Source: Brevibacillus laterosporus LMG 15441 (GTDB taxonomy: Bacteria > Bacillota > Bacilli > Brevibacillales > Brevibacillaceae). Taken from it: 64,000 nucleotides of DNA. The DNA lies in contig NZ_CP007806.1 in assembly GCF_000219535.2 (NCBI RefSeq), positions 3,506,501 to 3,570,500 of the forward strand, written 5' to 3'. A program made the translations under genes and the position numbers. Shown here piece by piece: positions 49,356 to 58,307 of this stretch (position 1 is the first letter of the stretch; each line of letters starts with the position of its first letter). The notes beneath the pieces were generated by a model, which had not been told where the DNA came from, searched no databases, and saw nothing but the letters and a program-made list of their open reading frames with translations.

Positions 49356-49796
49356 TTGATTAATCCTCAAGCTAAGCATATTTTCAATTACCCGATTATG
49401 GATTTAATATTGCCCGCCTCAAAAGTAGCTCATGTTCAATTGGGCAATTCTTTGGAACACGCTTTATTAGTATTGGTGAAAAGCAGATATTCGGCCATTC
49501 CTGTATTGGACTCTTCCTATAAAGTGATGGGACAAATTAGTAAAACAATGATACTGGAATCCATTCTAGGTTTAGAGCGTGTGGAGTATGAAACATTACA
49601 TGAGCATCATGTAGAAGAGGTCATGGAACATAACATCCCTCGTTTACGCCCTACTGACTCTTTTCAACGCGCTCTAGAATTATCCATTAATCATCCGTTT
49701 GTGTGTGTCGAGGATGAGCAAGGTGTTTTTGAAGGAATTTTGACTCGTAAAGCAGTTCTTGCCCTCGTGTACCACCATTTCCGTAACGCCGAATAA
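49356..49796 (+). CDS. cbpB: CBS-domain cyclic-di-AMP-binding protein CbpB (YkuL)
   Basis: A 146-residue protein made of two CBS motifs (ALLVLVKSRYSAIPVLDSSY; ALELSINHPFVCVEDEQGVF). YkuL/CbpB binds c-di-AMP and, when free, stimulates the stringent-response enzyme Rel. TTG at 49356, eight bases after AAGGAGG, gives the expected length; upstream in-frame ATG codons lack a ribosome site. Confidence 0.85.
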   Translation: MINPQAKHIFNYPIMDLILPASKVAHVQLGNSLEHALLVLVKSRYSAIPVLDSSYKVMGQISKTMILESILGLERVEYETLHEHHVEEVMEHNIPRLRPTDSFQRALELSINHPFVCVEDEQGVFEGILTRKAVLALVYHHFRNAE

Positions 49797-49843
49797 TACA
49801 GTCTCAGACCCACACCCCATGGTGATGTTAGAAATGAAGGAAA

Positions 49844-49876
49844 GGCCCGCATCCAACTTGGAGCAGGCCTTTTATT
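49844..49876 (+). terminator. Terminator of cbpB
   Basis: AAGGCCCGCATCCAA and the arm GGAGCAGGCCTT pair imperfectly and are followed by TTATT. It can serve only the plus strand. Confidence 0.6.
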
Positions 49877-49946
49877 ACACACACGCTTTTTCTATTTTCC
49901 CGTAACCAATAGCATGATGTCTGGCCGTCTAGCAGTCTACTAATCA

Positions 49947-51014
49947 TCATTTTTTCTTTTTGTACAGAGTAGCTCCATATTCAAGTGGTGTTTTATAAGA
50001 TTGATAAAACATGGCCTTCTCACCTGCTTTAAAAAATGAGTATCTTTGATCCCTTACGTTCGCCTCTATAAAATATGGTAATCCAGACCGGTCAATCCCC
50101 ATATCTAAGCCCAGATCAGCTAGTGACGTTTCATGTTGTTCTAGCTCCTCTACAATGGCAAAGCATGCAGCCTTCAAACGATTCACAATGACGGGAATAC
50201 TTTGAGTAGCAAACAGCGAGGCCAGAACTGTTTCCAATTGTTCTGCCCTACCACCTTGTGCTAAGTTACTTAATTTATTGGTAGGGTTTTCCAACTTCGC
50301 TACCATCCCTGATATCTTCCATTCATGCAGTTGATTTTTTTGAATAGAAACACGCACATCAAAAGTTCGATCCTGATACTTGCAAAGCGGAATACCTTGT
50401 TGAATAATGTAGGTTTTGTTCTTGATCCAGTTTTCCACAAACTGTACAAGTTCTTCTACATGCTGAAAGCTTTCCTTTGTTTGCGACGAGTAGAAAAAAT
50501 ATTCCTCTGCCTTACGTTCTATTCGAGCAACTCCGATCCCTACTGATCCGACTACGGGTTTGATGTAGATAAAAGAATATTTATTCAGCATGTCGGTAAA
50601 GGCTTGTTTACGAAATAGCTTGGTTTCTGGAATGTAATGACGTAAATTATCCTGTCCCCACAGTCTCTTGTGCACCCTCCATTTATTGCGTGTGACAATT
50701 CCGTTATACACTTGGCTTATTTTTTCTAATTTTTTTATCCGAAAAATCGTAGCTTTCTTGCCAGAAAGTAATCGATTGTGAATGACTTTTGGGATTATAA
50801 AAGTGGATGGTACCAGCTTCTTATCTCTCCATACATAGCCTTTAATTTTATTCGTGGCAAAGTTAATTTGATCAGCATGAAAAAACACAGTCTCTAGTCC
50901 AAGCCTAGCCCCAATCTCTACATAAAAAGCCAGCCGCTCATAGGTGTGTCGTCGTCGTCTGTTCAAGGAAATAACTTTCTTATCAAGCATGATTCCGATT
51001 TTTTCCACATTCAT
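49947..51014 (-). CDS. YheC/YheD-family ATP-grasp protein (endospore coat associated)
   Basis: A 355-residue ATP-grasp protein. The N-terminal region begins IGIMLDKKVISLNRRRRHTY; the ATP-grasp core shows FIYIKPVVGSVGIGVARI, TFDVRVSIQK and GLDMGIDRSGLPYFIEANVR. YheC and YheD are spore-coat-associated proteins in B. subtilis; the chemistry (a carboxylate-amine ligation) is unknown. It is alone on its transcript. Its presence with the amidoligase at 23931 gives this window two potential coat ligases. Confidence 0.82.
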   Translation of the reverse strand: MNVEKIGIMLDKKVISLNRRRRHTYERLAFYVEIGARLGLETVFFHADQINFATNKIKGYVWRDKKLVPSTFIIPKVIHNRLLSGKKATIFRIKKLEKISQVYNGIVTRNKWRVHKRLWGQDNLRHYIPETKLFRKQAFTDMLNKYSFIYIKPVVGSVGIGVARIERKAEEYFFYSSQTKESFQHVEELVQFVENWIKNKTYIIQQGIPLCKYQDRTFDVRVSIQKNQLHEWKISGMVAKLENPTNKLSNLAQGGRAEQLETVLASLFATQSIPVIVNRLKAACFAIVEELEQHETSLADLGLDMGIDRSGLPYFIEANVRDQRYSFFKAGEKAMFYQSYKTPLEYGATLYKKKK

Positions 51015-51177
51015 CCCTTCCTACATCATTTCTTCAGTACATTTTTCTTTTTTATTACTCTATGTAGGCCGCAGACAGATGGGTTGCCTATTTTTTATCT
51101 GCTTGATTTCAACTAAAAAAAAAACGAGTAATGAATAGGTCCATTACTCGGCTAGGGCTGACGATATCTGTTTTGTC

Positions 51178-51732
51178 TTATCTTTTTTCAATGGCAATGA
51201 TAAAAGGAGCTTGGTTTTGTTGATTCATATATTGATAACGAAGCACAAGGTATTCTGTCTGCGGTAGTTTTTCACAATAATCAACAACCGCCTCCTTCTC
51301 TACAGCCCCTGCTTCGTGCCCCCAATAAATAATGATCGTCATGATTCCACCAGTCCTGAGCTTATCCAATCCGGCTTCAATAGCACGAATGGTGGTATTA
51401 GCCTGTGTCGTAATATCCTTATTTCCACCTGGTAAATATCCTAAATTAAACATAACAGCTCCGATTGCTACCGGAATCTCTTTCATTTGCTCGTGGCTGG
51501 TTAATAATAAATTCACCCGCTCTACTACCTGTTCGCGTTCTAAACGTGCTCGGGTTTTCTCAATCGCTTCTGATTGAACATCATAAGCGTACACTTTTCC
51601 TCTTTCCCCAACTAGCTGAGCAAGAAATAATGTGTCATTTCCATTGCCCATAGTGGCGTCCACTACCGTCTCTCCTTCTTCTACTCGTTCTCTAATATAT
51701 TGACGTACAACTTCTAAAACATTTGGAAACAC
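51178..51732 (-). CDS. mnmM: tRNA nm5(s2)U methyltransferase MnmM (YtqB)
   Basis: A 184-residue Rossmann methyltransferase of the YtqB type. SAM-binding motif VVDATMGNGNDTLFLAQLVG, then YAYDVQ, and MFNLGYLPGGNK as the NPPY-like motif. MnmM completes the wobble uridine modification mnm5(s2)U34 in Gram-positive bacteria lacking bifunctional MnmC. It lies 16 bases downstream of a beta-lactamase-fold gene and is cotranscribed. Confidence 0.88.
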   Translation of the reverse strand: MFPNVLEVVRQYIRERVEEGETVVDATMGNGNDTLFLAQLVGERGKVYAYDVQSEAIEKTRARLEREQVVERVNLLLTSHEQMKEIPVAIGAVMFNLGYLPGGNKDITTQANTTIRAIEAGLDKLRTGGIMTIIIYWGHEAGAVEKEAVVDYCEKLPQTEYLVLRYQYMNQQNQAPFIIAIEKR

Positions 51733-51748
51733 GTTGGCTCTCTCCTTT

Positions 51749-52486
51749 TTATATCTCTATCTGTAATCCTATCCTTGCAACATAGCATGATTCCCCATAT
51801 GAGCTTGCTTGCTCGTATACATCCTCGTCTTTTGTATTATGAAATAGATGCGTAATTAATAATGCTTTTGCTTTTATATCATTGGCAATCTGAGCAGCTT
51901 GCCGCACTGATAAATGGCCAGTCGGCTTGTTCGGTTCAAAGCCGTCAAGATACGTTCCTTCACATATAAATAAATCAGGCTCCATAACCCTCTCCCAATT
52001 CGTTTGCATCCCTGTATCTGCACCATAGAGGATTGTTTTTCCATTATACGTAAACATCATGGCATAACATAAAATGGGGTGATCTGTTTTAACAAAACGA
52101 ATAGTGATGTCTCCTACAATTACGTCTGTCTGCTCAGTTATCGGCTTAAAAACTGTTGCTTCTTTATAGGCCATTTGACTGCTAAATTCGACTGGCTCTG
52201 TCGGAGCATAAATGGGTACAGGTTGATTGGCACGAATCCCTTCTACTCTTTGATGCACATTCAAACCATACTGCAAAACTCCAACATCAGCAATATGATC
52301 TTGATGATAATGTGATAAGAAAATCGCATCTAGCTGATGAATTGGTATGTATTTTGTTACCTGACTAATTACCCCGCTCCCACAATCAATTAATATATTC
52401 TTTGATTCTGTTTGTAATAAATAACCAGGGGTAGCTCCTCCAGGTCCTGGATACGGTGATTGAAAGCCTAACACAGTCATACGCAT
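51749..52486 (-). CDS. Metallo-beta-lactamase-fold hydrolase (YhfI-like)
   Basis: A 245-residue MBL-fold hydrolase with the metal motif SHYHQDHIADVG, an Asp in YGADTGMQ and a His in LITHLFHN. It is related to RNase Z and YhfI. The substrate is unknown. ATG at 52486, behind GGAGAGTG, gives MRMTVLGFQSPYP. It is divergent from ykvI. Confidence 0.85.
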   Translation of the reverse strand: MRMTVLGFQSPYPGPGGATPGYLLQTESKNILIDCGSGVISQVTKYIPIHQLDAIFLSHYHQDHIADVGVLQYGLNVHQRVEGIRANQPVPIYAPTEPVEFSSQMAYKEATVFKPITEQTDVIVGDITIRFVKTDHPILCYAMMFTYNGKTILYGADTGMQTNWERVMEPDLFICEGTYLDGFEPNKPTGHLSVRQAAQIANDIKAKALLITHLFHNTKDEDVYEQASSYGESCYVARIGLQIEI

Positions 52487-52537
52487 GTTTTCACTCTCCA
52501 TTTCATAGGATGTAGTATGGTGGACAGGAGGTACTCA

Positions 52538-53596
52538 ATGCAAAATTCATGGAAAACTATTTTGCAGATCGCCTTTACTTATATCGGAACGGTTGTAGGC
52601 GCTGGATTTGCTTCAGGTCGAGAGATTCTCGAATTTTTTGTACGGTTTGGACCCTATGGCTTAGTTGGCATTGGCATTGCTAGTCTATTATTTGTCTGGT
52701 CTGCTATACAGGTTATGCTGGTAGCACAGCGTATACAGGCCAAATCCTATCAGGAAGTTAGCTTCTACCTGTTTGGCAAAACGATCGGCACTTTTTTTAA
52801 TACAATATTACTCCTAGTTCTCATCGGGACAACTTCCGTCATGCTTGCTTTTACTGGTTCACTTTTTAAAGAATCGTTCCATTTACCAGCTCAGCTTGGA
52901 ATTTGGGTAAGTATGATATTTATTTTCCTGGTAACAGCTAGAGGTATGGGTGCTATTCATATGGTAAATAGTATTTTTGTTCCAATCCTTATTGGATTTA
53001 CGCTACTTGTCTTTTTCTACACGAAGCCTTGGGATAGCACTGCCTCCGTAGCCGGCTTGCCTCTTGATGAACTAGAAGCTGACGGATGGCTCCAATCTCC
53101 CATCTATTATGTATCACTAAACGTTGCATTAGCCCAAGCAGTCCTAGTCCCTATTGGACGTGAGTGCCCCTATAGGCGTACTTTGATTTACGGAGGTTTA
53201 GTTGGCGGTTTAGGTATTGGCTTGCTTCTCTTTCTCGCATATGCATCATTATTGGACAATATGCCCCACGTTCAATTTGTAGATACGCCTACTATTTTCA
53301 TTTTGTCTGGACTAGGGAAAACGATTACCTTTCTTTTTGCATTATTGGTCTATGCGGAGGTTTTCTCCTCGCTCGTTGCCAATCTGTTTGGATTAGTTGA
53401 ACAGGTGAAAAGCTATATTAACGTTCATTTTTCACTAATCCTATTGATCATACTGCTAATCTGCTATGGAGTTAGCTTCGTAGGATTTAGTTCTTTGCTT
53501 ACTATATTGTACCCGCTTTTTGGACAGATTGTCGTGTTCTTTTTGGTGATGCTATTTTATCGCCAAATGATGGATCGATCAAAGCAATTGAATTGA
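52538..53596 (+). CDS. YkvI-family membrane transporter
   Basis: A 352-residue, ten- or eleven-helix membrane protein of the YkvI/LeuT-like (APC) group. The N-terminal TYIGTVVGAGFASGREILEF motif is the unwound helix typical of this fold. The substrate is not known. ATG at 52538 follows ACAGGAGGT. Confidence 0.82.
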   Translation: MQNSWKTILQIAFTYIGTVVGAGFASGREILEFFVRFGPYGLVGIGIASLLFVWSAIQVMLVAQRIQAKSYQEVSFYLFGKTIGTFFNTILLLVLIGTTSVMLAFTGSLFKESFHLPAQLGIWVSMIFIFLVTARGMGAIHMVNSIFVPILIGFTLLVFFYTKPWDSTASVAGLPLDELEADGWLQSPIYYVSLNVALAQAVLVPIGRECPYRRTLIYGGLVGGLGIGLLLFLAYASLLDNMPHVQFVDTPTIFILSGLGKTITFLFALLVYAEVFSSLVANLFGLVEQVKSYINVHFSLILLIILLICYGVSFVGFSSLLTILYPLFGQIVVFFLVMLFYRQMMDRSKQLN

Positions 53597-53689
53597 TATT
53601 TGCATGCGCATAAGCTGATTTTTGTATGTTACTAGAATCAGCTTGCTTGTATGGTATGATCATGTCAAAATTCCCCGCCCATCCTCAAA

Positions 53690-53770
53690 AAAACATCCCC
53701 TCATAAACACTATTGTAGCAAAAGAAATCCGTTTTGCTGCCAAGTGTAGATGAAGGGATGTTTTTATGAG
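53690..53770. terminator. Long imperfect hairpin, bidirectional terminator
   Basis: AACATCCCCTCATAAACACT and the arm GTGTAGATGAAGGGATGTT pair, with T-runs on both strands. It separates ykvI from korB and marks the right edge of the variable block. Confidence 0.7.
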
Positions 53771-53797
53771 GTAAGCATCGTTATACTTGCATTTGCC

Positions 53798-54664
53798 TTA
53801 CGCAAATTCCGCTTGTAATTGATTAAAGAGCTCTTCACCAAGATGCAAATCCTTTTTCACAAGGGCTTCTTGATCAAATCCTTTAACCAAGTCCTCGTAG
53901 CGCTGTTGCTCTGTATTTTGATAGATAATACCTGTTAGCAGGCCATTGTTCGCCATCGAATGGGACATTGCCATAATTTTATTGTGCTTTTCATAGCCTT
54001 CAATGCTATCAACTGGAACAATATTTTGCTTGAACCAGTCATATGTGTTTACTTTATTAAAGGTTACACAGGGGCTGAATACGTTAATTAACGAGAAGCC
54101 CTTATGTTGTATTCCCTTTTCAATAACATCTGTCAAACCTTTTAAATCACTAGATACGGACTGAGCCACAAAAGTAGCTCCCGCTGACAGAGCTAATTCG
54201 ATAGGAGAAATAGCTTGTTCAATCGCGCCAGCAGGGGTAGATTTCGTCACAAAACCTGCCGCAGAGCGTGGCGATGTTTGACCTTTAGTAAGTCCATAAA
54301 TCTGGTTATCCATCACAATATACGTAATATCCATATTGCGACGAATCGCATGTACAGTATGCCCCATACCAATAGCGAAACCATCTCCGTCTCCACCAGA
54401 AGCAATGACAGTTAATTCACGGTTTGCCATTTTTAGACCTTGGGCAATTGGTAAAGCTCGGCCATGCACACCGTGGAAGCCGTAGCAATTAATATAGCCT
54501 GAAATACGTCCTGAACAACCAATACCAGACACGACGGCCAAGTTTTCTGGTTCTAATCCCACGTTTGCTGCTGCCCGCTGAATCGCAGCTTGTACGGAGA
54601 AGTCACCACACCCTGGACACCAGTTTGGCTTGGTACTATTGCGAAACTCTTTGAACGTCGCCAT
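53798..54664 (-). CDS. korB: 2-oxoacid:ferredoxin oxidoreductase beta subunit
   Basis: A 288-residue thiamine-pyrophosphate subunit. CxxC-type WCPGCGDFSV starts the protein; GIGCSGRISGY and the TPP motif GDGDGFAIGMGH follow. With KorA it oxidises 2-oxoglutarate (or another 2-oxoacid) with CoA, reducing ferredoxin. Its start overlaps korA by 29 bases. In a spore former with a normal TCA cycle this offers low-potential electrons. Substrate choice is inferred. Confidence 0.92.
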   Translation of the reverse strand: MATFKEFRNSTKPNWCPGCGDFSVQAAIQRAAANVGLEPENLAVVSGIGCSGRISGYINCYGFHGVHGRALPIAQGLKMANRELTVIASGGDGDGFAIGMGHTVHAIRRNMDITYIVMDNQIYGLTKGQTSPRSAAGFVTKSTPAGAIEQAISPIELALSAGATFVAQSVSSDLKGLTDVIEKGIQHKGFSLINVFSPCVTFNKVNTYDWFKQNIVPVDSIEGYEKHNKIMAMSHSMANNGLLTGIIYQNTEQQRYEDLVKGFDQEALVKKDLHLGEELFNQLQAEFA

Positions 54665-56414
54665 CTTTTATCAGCCCCTTGACTTGTGTATAAATTTCGT
54701 TCGGCAAGAACGGATTCCCATCGTATTTTACTACGTTCTCCAGTCTGTCAGCACAGCCTACATTCAATTTCACTAGGTTGGCGATTTGACCAGTCGCGTT
54801 ATTTTCAACTACAATAATTTTTTTAGCTTGATCTACGTATGGCTTGATTGCTTCTACAGGGAACGGATGAAGCAATCGAATTTGAGCATGATTTACCTTT
54901 AAACCGTCCGCTTCCAAGCGTGTACGCGCTTCTTCCACGGTACCTCCGACAGAGTTGATCGAAACCAACAGTACATCAGATTCTACGCCTTCACCATTAA
55001 TGCGAACCGGTGTAGGGAATTTAGAAGGAAGCACGTCTAATTTTCGTAAACGTTTATCCATTTGCGCCTTACGGTTAGTTGGGCTTTCCGACGGTTTACC
55101 TGTTTGGTCATGCTCTACCCCTGTAACGTGGTGAAGACCATACTTTTGTCCTGGAATGACGCGTGGAGATACACCATCCTCTGTTACTTGATATCGCTGG
55201 AACATCGCTCCAGCTTCAGTTTCTGGAAGCTCCTGACCCGCAAGCAGCTTTCCTCGACGAATCTCAACACGTTTATAATCAAGCGGTTCAACGGTTTGCT
55301 TACCAAGTGACAATGCCAAATCCGTAATCAAAATAACAGGGACTTGATATTCTTCCGCAATATTAAAAGCCTCTACTGCATCATAGAAGCACTCTTCAAC
55401 CGATGTAGGTGCCATTACTACCTTAGGAATTTCACCATGTGTACCATTGATCATGGCATTAACATCTGATTGCTCTTGTTTTGTAGGTAAACCTGTAGAC
55501 GGACCGCCACGTTGTGTATCTACAATCACGACAGGCATCTCGGTCATTCCTGCTAAACCGATTGCCTCCATCATCAGAGACAGACCTGGACCGGCTGATG
55601 CTGTCAAGGTACGTACACCACCATAGCTAGCTCCAATTGCCATCGTAATAGCGGCAATCTCATCCTCTGTTTGTATAACTGTACCGCCAAATTTCGGTAG
55701 TTTTTTAATAAGATATTCCATGATCTCAGACGCTGGTGTGATTGGGTATGCAGGCATAAAGCGGACTCCAGCCGTCAAACAGCCTAGAGCTATCGCATCA
55801 TTGCCGATCATGAAAAGACGTTTATTTCCATCTGCCGGTTCTAGTTGGAACTCTGGAAGTTGTCCACCTGTTAATTCATTTACAAATTGTGCTCCACGAG
55901 TAATCGCTTGCATGTTTAATTCGACTACTTTTTCACCTTTACGCAAGAACATGTCCTCTACAATGTTTCGGTATCCCTCAACTGGAATACCCAAAATTGC
56001 GCTGGTTGCCCCAATGGATACCATGTTCTTCATTAAGGAAGTACCCAATTCATCAGCAATTTGAGTTAGTGGAACAGCTAATAGGCGGACAGACTGTATC
56101 CCTTCTGGCAACACTGGGTTGAATTTAGCATCTGCTATGATGACTCCGCCTTCACGTAGCTCTGGAGCATTTACATCAATCGTTTCCTGATCAAACGCTA
56201 CCAACATATCTAGGACATCCGAAATGGCCTGAACAGGCTTCGTGCTCACACGAATCTTGTTATTGGTGTGTCCTCCTTTAATACGCGAGGAGAAATGACG
56301 GTAACCATACAGATAATAACCCATGCGGTTCATGGCAATAGAGAAGATTTCACCTGTACTTTCAATACCTTCCCCTTGTTGTCCTCCAACTTTCCAAGAA
56401 AGTTGACTAATCAT
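54636..56414 (-). CDS. korA: 2-oxoacid:ferredoxin oxidoreductase alpha subunit (gamma-alpha fusion)
   Basis: A 592-residue subunit: residues 1-190 are the gamma domain (GGQQGEGIESTGEIFSIAMN; FSSRIKGGHT), and 200-590 the alpha pyrimidine-binding and C-terminal domains (PAYPITPASEIMEYLIKKLP; TASAGPGLSLMMEAIGLAGM; RGGPSTGLPTKQEQSDV). The RGGPSTG sequence is the CoA/TPP-lid motif. First gene of the korAB operon. Confidence 0.93.
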   Translation of the reverse strand: MISQLSWKVGGQQGEGIESTGEIFSIAMNRMGYYLYGYRHFSSRIKGGHTNNKIRVSTKPVQAISDVLDMLVAFDQETIDVNAPELREGGVIIADAKFNPVLPEGIQSVRLLAVPLTQIADELGTSLMKNMVSIGATSAILGIPVEGYRNIVEDMFLRKGEKVVELNMQAITRGAQFVNELTGGQLPEFQLEPADGNKRLFMIGNDAIALGCLTAGVRFMPAYPITPASEIMEYLIKKLPKFGGTVIQTEDEIAAITMAIGASYGGVRTLTASAGPGLSLMMEAIGLAGMTEMPVVIVDTQRGGPSTGLPTKQEQSDVNAMINGTHGEIPKVVMAPTSVEECFYDAVEAFNIAEEYQVPVILITDLALSLGKQTVEPLDYKRVEIRRGKLLAGQELPETEAGAMFQRYQVTEDGVSPRVIPGQKYGLHHVTGVEHDQTGKPSESPTNRKAQMDKRLRKLDVLPSKFPTPVRINGEGVESDVLLVSINSVGGTVEEARTRLEADGLKVNHAQIRLLHPFPVEAIKPYVDQAKKIIVVENNATGQIANLVKLNVGCADRLENVVKYDGNPFLPNEIYTQVKGLIKDGDVQRVSQ

Positions 56415-56938
56415 GAAATTCCACCCCTTCAGCGACTGTGAGAAAATCTACAATCATCATTCAATCCGAACTGCACACATCTGTTCAATCAGTATTTGTC
56501 TATGTAATATAGTAGACAAATTGTGAAGAATTTGTGTATAAACAAAACCAATTTTAGACCTAGCTTATTCAAATTGCAAGTGCTTTTACTAAAGATGGTT
56601 GCATTGTGTTAATAAATGTACTCGGTATATTAATGATCTTCTCAAGTAATTGTAACATGTTCCCATAAAGTCGCAACTATTTTTACTAAAAATTTAGAAG
56701 GTTTTGTCCTTCTGTTGAAGTTGATTCATTAGCTATTCTTTATATCTTCGTTGATTTTCGTGCTGAAAGCAAGTCATGTTTATTTATTTGTTTTTTTGAC
56801 TGCTTGTACATCTTTTTTACGATGTATTTTTGAAATAATTATATGTAAAAACGATAAGAAAGCCAAGCCAATCGACTGAGAGGCTTGGCATCTAACTCTC
56901 TATGCTTTAACAGGCTTGTCTGCTATTCGGCAAATAAA
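56415..56938. other. korA upstream region and intergenic hairpin
   Basis: About 520 bases without a gene. It contains a strong hairpin GCCAAGCC-AATCGACTGAGA-GGCTTGGC (about 56,861-56,890) and presumably the leftward korA promoter in the AT-rich part. Confidence 0.5.
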
Positions 56939-56970
56939 AAACCTGTTTATTCCAAGAGGACAAACAGGTG
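56939..56970 (-). terminator. Terminator of spoVS
   Basis: On the minus strand CACCTGTTT and AAACAGGT pair around TGTCCTCTTGGAAT, followed by TTTTTATTT. Confidence 0.75.
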
Positions 56971-56991
56971 AATAGGCAGTTTAGTTCTCTA

Positions 56992-57252
56992 TCATCTGGG
57001 TTCTACAATTAATTTTATGGCAGTACGTTCTTCTCCATCAATTATTATGTCTGTAAAGGCTGGGATACAGATCAAATCGACACCACTAGGCGCTACGAAC
57101 CCACGTGCGATAGCTACTGCCTTAACAGCTTGATTGAGCGCCCCCGCTCCAATGGCTTGAATCTCGGCGGCCCCACGCTCACGGAGTACGCCTGCAAGAG
57201 CACCAGCAACAGAGTTGGGGTTAGACTTTGCTGAAACTTTTAATACGTCCAT
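56992..57252 (-). CDS. spoVS: Stage V sporulation protein S
   Basis: An 86-residue SpoVS/Alba-like protein, nearly invariant in Bacillales (EVLKVSAKSNPNSVAGALAG-type start, IGAGALNQAVKAVAIARGF). It is needed for coat assembly and spore-core steps. It lies 117 bases downstream of ymdB. Confidence 0.97.
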   Translation of the reverse strand: MDVLKVSAKSNPNSVAGALAGVLRERGAAEIQAIGAGALNQAVKAVAIARGFVAPSGVDLICIPAFTDIIIDGEERTAIKLIVEPR

Positions 57253-57368
57253 CCTTTGTACCTCCCGTCAGATAGAAATAACTCTTATCTCTAGAATGAT
57301 ATTCGCATAACCCCTAAAAATTCCTGCCTTTTACGATTAATATTCGCAAAATTCGAATCTACCTTGTA

Positions 57369-58163
57369 TTATTCCATAAAAGGACAAGCTGCGTCAATTC
57401 GAATTCGATCTATCTTTTTCGTTTTTCCTGTGGAATTATCGAGGGTAAAGAGAACACCGTTTAATTGTGTCGGCCCTTCTGCCACTTCAAATCTGACAGG
57501 TAATTGTGTTAAGAATTTCTTTATCACTGCGCTCCGTTCCATACCCAGAATCCCATCTGTTGGACCGCACATTCCTGCATCGGTAATATAGCCGGTCCCA
57601 TTAGGTAAGATTCGTTCGTCTCCTGTTTGTACATGTGTATGTGTTCCAACCATGGCACTAATTTTCCCATCCAGATACCAGCCTAGTGCCTGTTTTTCTG
57701 AAGTAGCCTCAGCATGCACATCCACAAAAATAAATTTGGTGCGCTTTCTTGCTTCTTCTACTAGCCGCTCTGCCGTTTCAAATGGACACATCAATGGTGG
57801 TAAAAAGGTTCTTCCCTGCACGTTAATGATGGCTACCTCTCCCACATGTGTTTGGACATAGGTAAGACCTCTACCTGGGGTCCCCTCCGGAAAGTTCGCT
57901 GGGCGAACAATACGTGAATCCTCATCTATAAAATCAAAAACTTCTCGATTATCCCATGTATGATTCCCCATCGTGATCGCCTGAACACCCACCTGAAAAA
58001 GCTCATTAGCAATTTTTCGTGTAATTCCACGACCATGTGCCGAATTTTCACCATTAACTACAATCAGATCAGGTGCATATTTTCGTTTCAAACGTGGTAC
58101 ATAATCTTTTACAATTTCTCTTCCGGGAGACCCTACAATATCTCCAATGAACAATAATTTCAT
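57369..58163 (-). CDS. ymdB: YmdB-family 2',3'-cyclic nucleotide phosphodiesterase
   Basis: A 264-residue calcineurin-like phosphoesterase with metal motifs GDIVGSPGR, VNGENSAHGRG, MGNHTWDNRE and DVHAEATSEK, and GTHTHVQTGDE. In B. subtilis YmdB affects biofilm and SlrR levels. ATG at 58163 follows GAGGTGAT. Cotranscribed with rny upstream and spoVS downstream in the usual order. Confidence 0.94.
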   Translation of the reverse strand: MKLLFIGDIVGSPGREIVKDYVPRLKRKYAPDLIVVNGENSAHGRGITRKIANELFQVGVQAITMGNHTWDNREVFDFIDEDSRIVRPANFPEGTPGRGLTYVQTHVGEVAIINVQGRTFLPPLMCPFETAERLVEEARKRTKFIFVDVHAEATSEKQALGWYLDGKISAMVGTHTHVQTGDERILPNGTGYITDAGMCGPTDGILGMERSAVIKKFLTQLPVRFEVAEGPTQLNGVLFTLDNSTGKTKKIDRIRIDAACPFME

Positions 58164-58307
58164 TCTAATCACCTCTACTATTGATTCTAAAAATGGGCGA
58201 TGACCAATCCGCTACCCCCAGCAGGACTTGGTTGTACGTATAGAGATGAGAATGTAGATACATTTCTATCCGTCAAAAAAATAAAGTGGCGTCTCGCCAC
58301 TTTATTT

